Assembly (NCBI GenBank): GCA_028292625.1
Contig: JAQGLY010000038.1
Coordinates: 1-64,000, forward strand
Direction of reading: 5' to 3'
Length of the DNA: 64,000 bases
From: Herbaspirillum sp.
Lineage (GTDB): Bacteria; Pseudomonadota; Gammaproteobacteria; Burkholderiales; Burkholderiaceae_D
The translations under genes and the position numbers were made by a program. This document shows positions 60,382-64,000 of the stretch, one piece after another. The first letter of the stretch is position 1. Each line of letters begins with the position of its first letter. The notes under the pieces are model-generated. The model was given only the letters and a program-made list of their open reading frames with translations. It searched no databases and was not told the origin of the DNA.

Positions 60382-61851
60382 ATGCAAACAACCTTTACTC
60401 CGTCGGAAATCCGCATCATCGTGACTGGCGCCATGTTGGCGATGTTCCTGTCGCTGCTCGATCAGACCATCATCGCCACAGCGTTGCCGCCGATCGCGAG
60501 CGACTTGAATAACTTTTCCCAGATTTCCTGGGTCGTCACCGCTTATCTGCTGGCGTCGACCTGCGTCACACCTATCGTCGGCAAGCTGAGCGATCTGTAT
60601 GGCCGGCGCATCACCATGGTGGTCAGCCTCGCGGTGTTCATCGTCGCCTCCGCGTTGTGCGCGCTGTCCACCTCGATGCTGGCGTTGATCCTGGCGCGCG
60701 CCTTGCAGGGCCTGGGTGGAGGTGGGCTGATCGCGCTCGGGCAAACCGTGATTGCGGAGGTGGTGGATCCGCGGGAACGCGGCCGCTACTCGGCCTATTT
60801 TTCGACCATGTATGCGACCTCTTCGGTGATCGGTCCCACTCTGGGCGGTGTGATGACGCAATATTGGGGCTGGCCGCTGATCTTCTGGATCAGCGTTCCG
60901 CTCGGCCTGACGGCGCTGCTGATCACCGAACGCGTGCTGCGCAAGCTGCCGGTGCGGCATCAGCGGCCGTCATCGATCGACTATGCCGGCATTGCGCTGC
61001 TGTGCGGCGCGACCACCGCCTTGCTGTTGCTGGTATCGCTGGGCGGAAAAAAATTCGCATGGACCGGACCCGAGTCGCTTGCGCTGGCGGCGGCCGTGCT
61101 GTCGCTCGGCATCCTTTTTATCAGGCGGGAAAGGCGCGCCGCGGAACCGATTTTCGCGCAACGTTTGCTGCGCGATCCGCTGGTGCGGCGGCTGCTGGTG
61201 ATCAACTTCTTTTTCTTCGGCGCTTACCTGGCGGTCGTGGTGCTGCCGGCCATCTACTTTCAGGTCGCGCTGGGAAAGCCGTCGAGCGAGGCTGGATTCC
61301 TGATGATTCCAATGATGCTGTCGACCAGCGTCGGCGCCTTGCTTACCGGACGCTATCTGCGTGGCGGGCGCTATAAACCTCCGCCGCTGGTCGGTTTGCC
61401 GCTCGCCATTTGCAGCATGGCGTTCATGGCAATGTATGCCGATAGCGTGTCGGCGCCGGTCGCTTCTGCTGTGCTGCTGCTTTACGGCCTTGGCATTGGC
61501 CCCGTGTTTCCCGTCAGTACCGTGGCCGCGCAAAACGCGGTGGAGTCGCGCGATCTGGGCGCGCTCAGCAGCACCCTGGCCTTTGTGCGCGCACTCGGAA
61601 GCGCGCTCGGCGTGGCGGCCGCCTCGGCGCTGGTGCTCGGGCTGGCGTCCGAGGCATTGCCGCCGGGAGCGGGGATCGAAGACCTGGTCCGGCACAGCTT
61701 GGCGCCGGATGCGCGCGCGATTGTGGCCAGAGCCTTCGGCATCATGTTCGGCGCCATCGGCGCCGTGCTCGCGGTCGCGCTGGCGTTGTTTGCAAGGATA
61801 GAGGAACGCAGCTTGCCAACCCGGCGCGATGCGCCTCGTCCGGCGGAATGA
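60382..61851 (+). CDS. MFS transporter, DHA2 (EmrB-like, 14-helix) family
   Basis: A 489-aa membrane transporter with about 14 hydrophobic segments. LDQTIIATALPPIASDL in helix 1 and GKLSDLYGRR between helices 2 and 3 are DHA2 hallmarks. It is likely a proton-driven exporter. I use the ATG at 60382 because helix 1 follows normally after it. An in-frame ATG at 60304 would add 26 residues and neither start has a good ribosome site. It may remove toxic intermediates, or be unrelated to the catabolic genes. Confidence 0.82.
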   Translation: MQTTFTPSEIRIIVTGAMLAMFLSLLDQTIIATALPPIASDLNNFSQISWVVTAYLLASTCVTPIVGKLSDLYGRRITMVVSLAVFIVASALCALSTSMLALILARALQGLGGGGLIALGQTVIAEVVDPRERGRYSAYFSTMYATSSVIGPTLGGVMTQYWGWPLIFWISVPLGLTALLITERVLRKLPVRHQRPSSIDYAGIALLCGATTALLLLVSLGGKKFAWTGPESLALAAAVLSLGILFIRRERRAAEPIFAQRLLRDPLVRRLLVINFFFFGAYLAVVVLPAIYFQVALGKPSSEAGFLMIPMMLSTSVGALLTGRYLRGGRYKPPPLVGLPLAICSMAFMAMYADSVSAPVASAVLLLYGLGIGPVFPVSTVAAQNAVESRDLGALSSTLAFVRALGSALGVAAASALVLGLASEALPPGAGIEDLVRHSLAPDARAIVARAFGIMFGAIGAVLAVALALFARIEERSLPTRRDAPRPAE

Positions 61852-61888
61852 GCATAGGCGAGTTTATTGCAGACGTCCGGCTTCAGGA

Positions 61889-63088
61889 TCACGCCAGCGG
61901 CCGCGCCGCCGCCATTCGCAGCCTGGCGCTGCCGAGCATCCAGAACAGGATGCTCAAGCAGAGAAAGGCGGCCAGCCCCAGCCCCATCTTGAGCGCGCTG
62001 CCGAACAGCGCCGGCGCGATGAAACCGGACACCAGCGAAAATATCAGCATCATCACGAAGTTGAGCAGCGAAGCGGCCAGGCCGCGCATCGTCGGGTAGA
62101 TGTCCAGCGCCTGCATGCCCATCGCCGGCATCGCCAGCGACAGGCCGAAGTGGTAAATCATCACCGCGGAGACCGCCCACCAGACCGCGACGTCCAAAAA
62201 AGAGCAGAGCGCGATATTGCCGAGGGCGGCCACCCCCATCGCCAGAAAGCCGTACCAGGTCATCGCGTCGGGCGTAATGCGATGCGCCAGTTTCCCGCAG
62301 AGCGCGGAGCCGAGGACCAGCCCGGTAATCATCGGCACGAACAGCCATGCAAACGAGGTGGCGGAAAGATGCAGCACATTGATGACGAAATCGGGCGCGC
62401 CCGAAATATAGAGCGCCAGGCCGCCGAACGCGAGGCCGAAACTCAGGGCGCGGCACATGAATACCGGATTGCCGAGCGCGCGCCAGTAGTTGGCGGCGAT
62501 CGGCGCGACGCGGAACGGCTGGCGCGACGCCACCGGCAGGGATTCTTCCAGCATGACAAAGCAGCTGACCAGCAGGAACGCGCCGACCGCCGCCAGGAAC
62601 AGGAACACCGCCTGCCACCCGAACGAGACCTGCAGCAAGCCGCCGACGATGGGCGCGATAGCCGGCGCGAAGCCGAACAGCATCATCAGGTTTGACATCA
62701 TGCGTTGCGCGACCGCGCCGGAAAAGCGGTCGCGAATGACCGCCTGAGCGATCACCATCCCCGCGCCCGACGCCAGTCCCTGCGTCGCACGAAAAAACAG
62801 CAGCATGCCGAAGCTATGGGCACAGGCGGCGCCCACCGATCCGATCACGAACAGCAGCAGCGAGCCGAGCACCACCCGGCGCCGTCCCAGCGAATCCGAC
62901 AGCGTCCCGTAAAACAGCGCCGTCAGCGCATGGGCCAGCAGGTAAATGCTGAGGGTTTGCTGCATCAGCAGCGGATCGACCGAAAATCTGCCGGCAATCG
63001 CCGGAAAGGACGGCAGATAGGTATCGGTGGAAAACGGGCCCAGCATGGCCAGGCCGGCGAGCAGCAGCGTTAAGGTGAATGGATGCAC
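61889..63088 (-). CDS. MFS transporter, Bcr/CflA (DHA1) family
   Basis: A 399-aa, 12-helix transporter. GPFSTDTYLPSFPAIA in helix 1, GTLSDSLGRRRVVL after helix 2 and QAVIRDRFSG before helix 5 are typical of Bcr/CflA proteins. The start is GTG (MHPFTL) and lacks a clear ribosome site. It has its own perfect sigma-54 promoter, so it is likely part of the same regulon, exporting a metabolite or importing a base-like compound. Confidence 0.85.
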   Translation of the reverse strand: MHPFTLTLLLAGLAMLGPFSTDTYLPSFPAIAGRFSVDPLLMQQTLSIYLLAHALTALFYGTLSDSLGRRRVVLGSLLLFVIGSVGAACAHSFGMLLFFRATQGLASGAGMVIAQAVIRDRFSGAVAQRMMSNLMMLFGFAPAIAPIVGGLLQVSFGWQAVFLFLAAVGAFLLVSCFVMLEESLPVASRQPFRVAPIAANYWRALGNPVFMCRALSFGLAFGGLALYISGAPDFVINVLHLSATSFAWLFVPMITGLVLGSALCGKLAHRITPDAMTWYGFLAMGVAALGNIALCSFLDVAVWWAVSAVMIYHFGLSLAMPAMGMQALDIYPTMRGLAASLLNFVMMLIFSLVSGFIAPALFGSALKMGLGLAAFLCLSILFWMLGSARLRMAAARPLA

Positions 63089-63188
63089 AGTGGGAGTTCA
63101 GTTGGCCCGGGGTTGTCCAGGGCGGGCCTTCCTGCGGGCGGCGTGCGAATCACGCCACCGGTATCCGGAGATACTGTTTTTGTGTTTC

Positions 63189-63204
63189 AGCAAGCTTCGT
63201 GCCA
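63189..63204 (-). promoter_or_regulatory. Sigma-54 promoter for Bcr/CflA-type MFS gene
   Basis: On the minus strand: TGGCAC-gaagc-TTGCT, a perfect consensus, 100 bp before the GTG. Confidence 0.82.
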
Positions 63205-63309
63205 AGCAATTTCGCCGTACCGTCCAAGCCCGCGGCACCGTTTTGGACCGCCACCCAAAAAAAGAGGCACCGAATGAATGCATTTTGAATGGGAACCGTC
63301 GCCATCGAC

Positions 63310-63325
63310 TGGTCCGTATATTGCA
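63310..63325 (+). promoter_or_regulatory. Possible sigma-54 promoter for FAD monooxygenase 3
   Basis: TGGTCC-gtata-TTGCA has a perfect -12 element and two mismatches in -24, 40 bp before the ATG. Confidence 0.48.
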
Positions 63326-63365
63326 TACCTTCCTGGACACATTGTTCGTACGGGAAAGGAAATGC

Positions 63366-64000
63366 ATGAAAATGCGCATTGTCGTGGTGGGCGCGGGCGT
63401 AGCCGGCGGAATCATCGCCAGCGCCCTGCGTTTGCCGGGCATCGAGCTCATCTGCCTGGAAGCCAGCGGCGAGGACGATCACGTGCATGCCGGCAACGGC
63501 TTGAACATCGGTCCTAACGCCTTACGCGCGCTCGACATCACGATGCCAGAGGTCGGCGCGGCGCTGCGCGAAGTCAGTCTGCCGTGGCGGCGCTGGATCG
63601 CACGCGCCGCCGACGGCGCCGAAATTTATTGCACGCCGCTGGCCGAGGTGGCCGATCGCATGGGCATCCGGATCCGCTGGTCGGAGCTGTACCGCGCGGT
63701 GCGCGCCGGGGCGCGCGACCGGATCCGTTTCCACACCAGCTTCGCCGGGATGCAGCGCCAGGACGATGGGCGCTGCAAGATCGTGACCCGTCGCGGTCCG
63801 GACGGCGTCACCGCCATTCTGGATGACGTCGATCTGGTGATTGCCTGCGACGGCCGCTATTCCGCGTTGCGCGCCGAGCATTGCGGTACGCCGGTGCCGC
63901 GCCATCTGGGGGTGACCAACTTTCGCGCGCTGGTCGACGATGGCGGCGCCATCGAAGTCGACGACATGGAGCAGTGGTACAACGGTCCGCGCCGGTTGAT
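63366..64000 (+). CDS. FAD-dependent aromatic-ring monooxygenase 3, N-terminal part (runs off window)
   Basis: The first 211 residues of a third group-A flavin monooxygenase are visible. GAGVAGG near residue 9, AGNGLNIGPNALRAL, the RIRWSELYR segment, CDGRYSALR and WYNGPRRLI match its paralogues at 44157 and 56189. AGGAAATGC precedes the ATG. The C-terminal half with the second FAD motif lies beyond the window. Confidence 0.85.
   Translation, partial: MKMRIVVVGAGVAGGIIASALRLPGIELICLEASGEDDHVHAGNGLNIGPNALRALDITMPEVGAALREVSLPWRRWIARAADGAEIYCTPLAEVADRMGIRIRWSELYRAVRAGARDRIRFHTSFAGMQRQDDGRCKIVTRRGPDGVTAILDDVDLVIACDGRYSALRAEHCGTPVPRHLGVTNFRALVDDGGAIEVDDMEQWYNGPRRL

Noticed and set aside
1..64000. 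Prophage, integrative element, IS or CRISPR signals
   Set aside because: No integrase, transposase, att-like repeats, tRNA or regularly spaced repeats were seen. The only repeats are the two REP-like elements.

Overview
The window looks like part of a high-GC betaproteobacterial chromosome, most likely Burkholderiales and possibly Oxalobacteraceae. That is inferred from gene style, codon use and a REP-like repeat, not from a marker gene. No rRNA, tRNA, IS element, integrase or CRISPR array was seen. Nearly every gene belongs to uptake or oxidative and hydrolytic breakdown of nitrogen-containing small molecules, probably purine-, pyrimidine- or related N-heterocycle-like compounds.

Layout. 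1-10.7 kb: a partial secreted hydrolase, an amidohydrolase plus 2-oxoglutarate oxygenase pair, and a leftward operon xdhA-xdhB-xdhC-Rieske oxygenase-amidase. 11.0-17.2 kb: a complete BMP-type nucleoside-like ABC importer followed by a purine/pyrimidine-type deaminase and a phosphoribosyltransferase. 17.2-24.3 kb (leftward): a second complete BMP-type importer interleaved with a formamidase and two isochorismatase-fold amidases. 24.5-28.8 kb: a second Rieske oxygenase, a DUF1989 protein with a small ribbon-helix-helix protein, a third isochorismatase-fold amidase and a LysR regulator. 28.8-35.2 kb (leftward): a three-subunit molybdenum hydroxylase with two luciferase-like (LLM) flavin monooxygenases. 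35.5-42.3 kb: a UbiD-type decarboxylase, a cytosine-deaminase-like enzyme and three more LLM monooxygenases. All five LLM proteins are exactly 435 aa. 42.4-47.1 kb: a nitrate/taurine-type ABC importer with a FAD monooxygenase and a PuuE-like deacetylase. 47.4-54.1 kb: a third molybdenum hydroxylase with DUF3891, 2-oxoglutarate oxygenase, alpha/beta hydrolase and VOC proteins. 54.4-64 kb: a long asparaginase-like protein, two more FAD monooxygenases, a flavin reductase, a flavin-containing monooxygenase, an AllA-like ureidoglycolate lyase and two MFS transporters.

Regulation. Ten intergenic sites match the sigma-54 consensus TGGCAY-N5-TTGCW perfectly, and each lies 30-260 bp upstream of a gene or operon in the right orientation. 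About six weaker sites sit in equivalent positions. Under equal base frequencies about 0.12 perfect matches would be expected in both strands of 64 kb. The region therefore reads as a sigma-54 regulon, probably nitrogen-limitation controlled, dispersed over about 15 transcription units. No sigma-54 activator is encoded in the window.

How the parts could work together (inference): three importers bring in substrates. Molybdenum hydroxylases, Rieske and 2-oxoglutarate oxygenases hydroxylate or dealkylate them. FAD and LLM monooxygenases dearomatise or open the rings, with one flavin reductase as the visible FMNH2 source. Deaminases, amidases, formamidase and isochorismatase-fold enzymes then release ammonia, formate and small acids. 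The actual substrate is not determined by the sequence.
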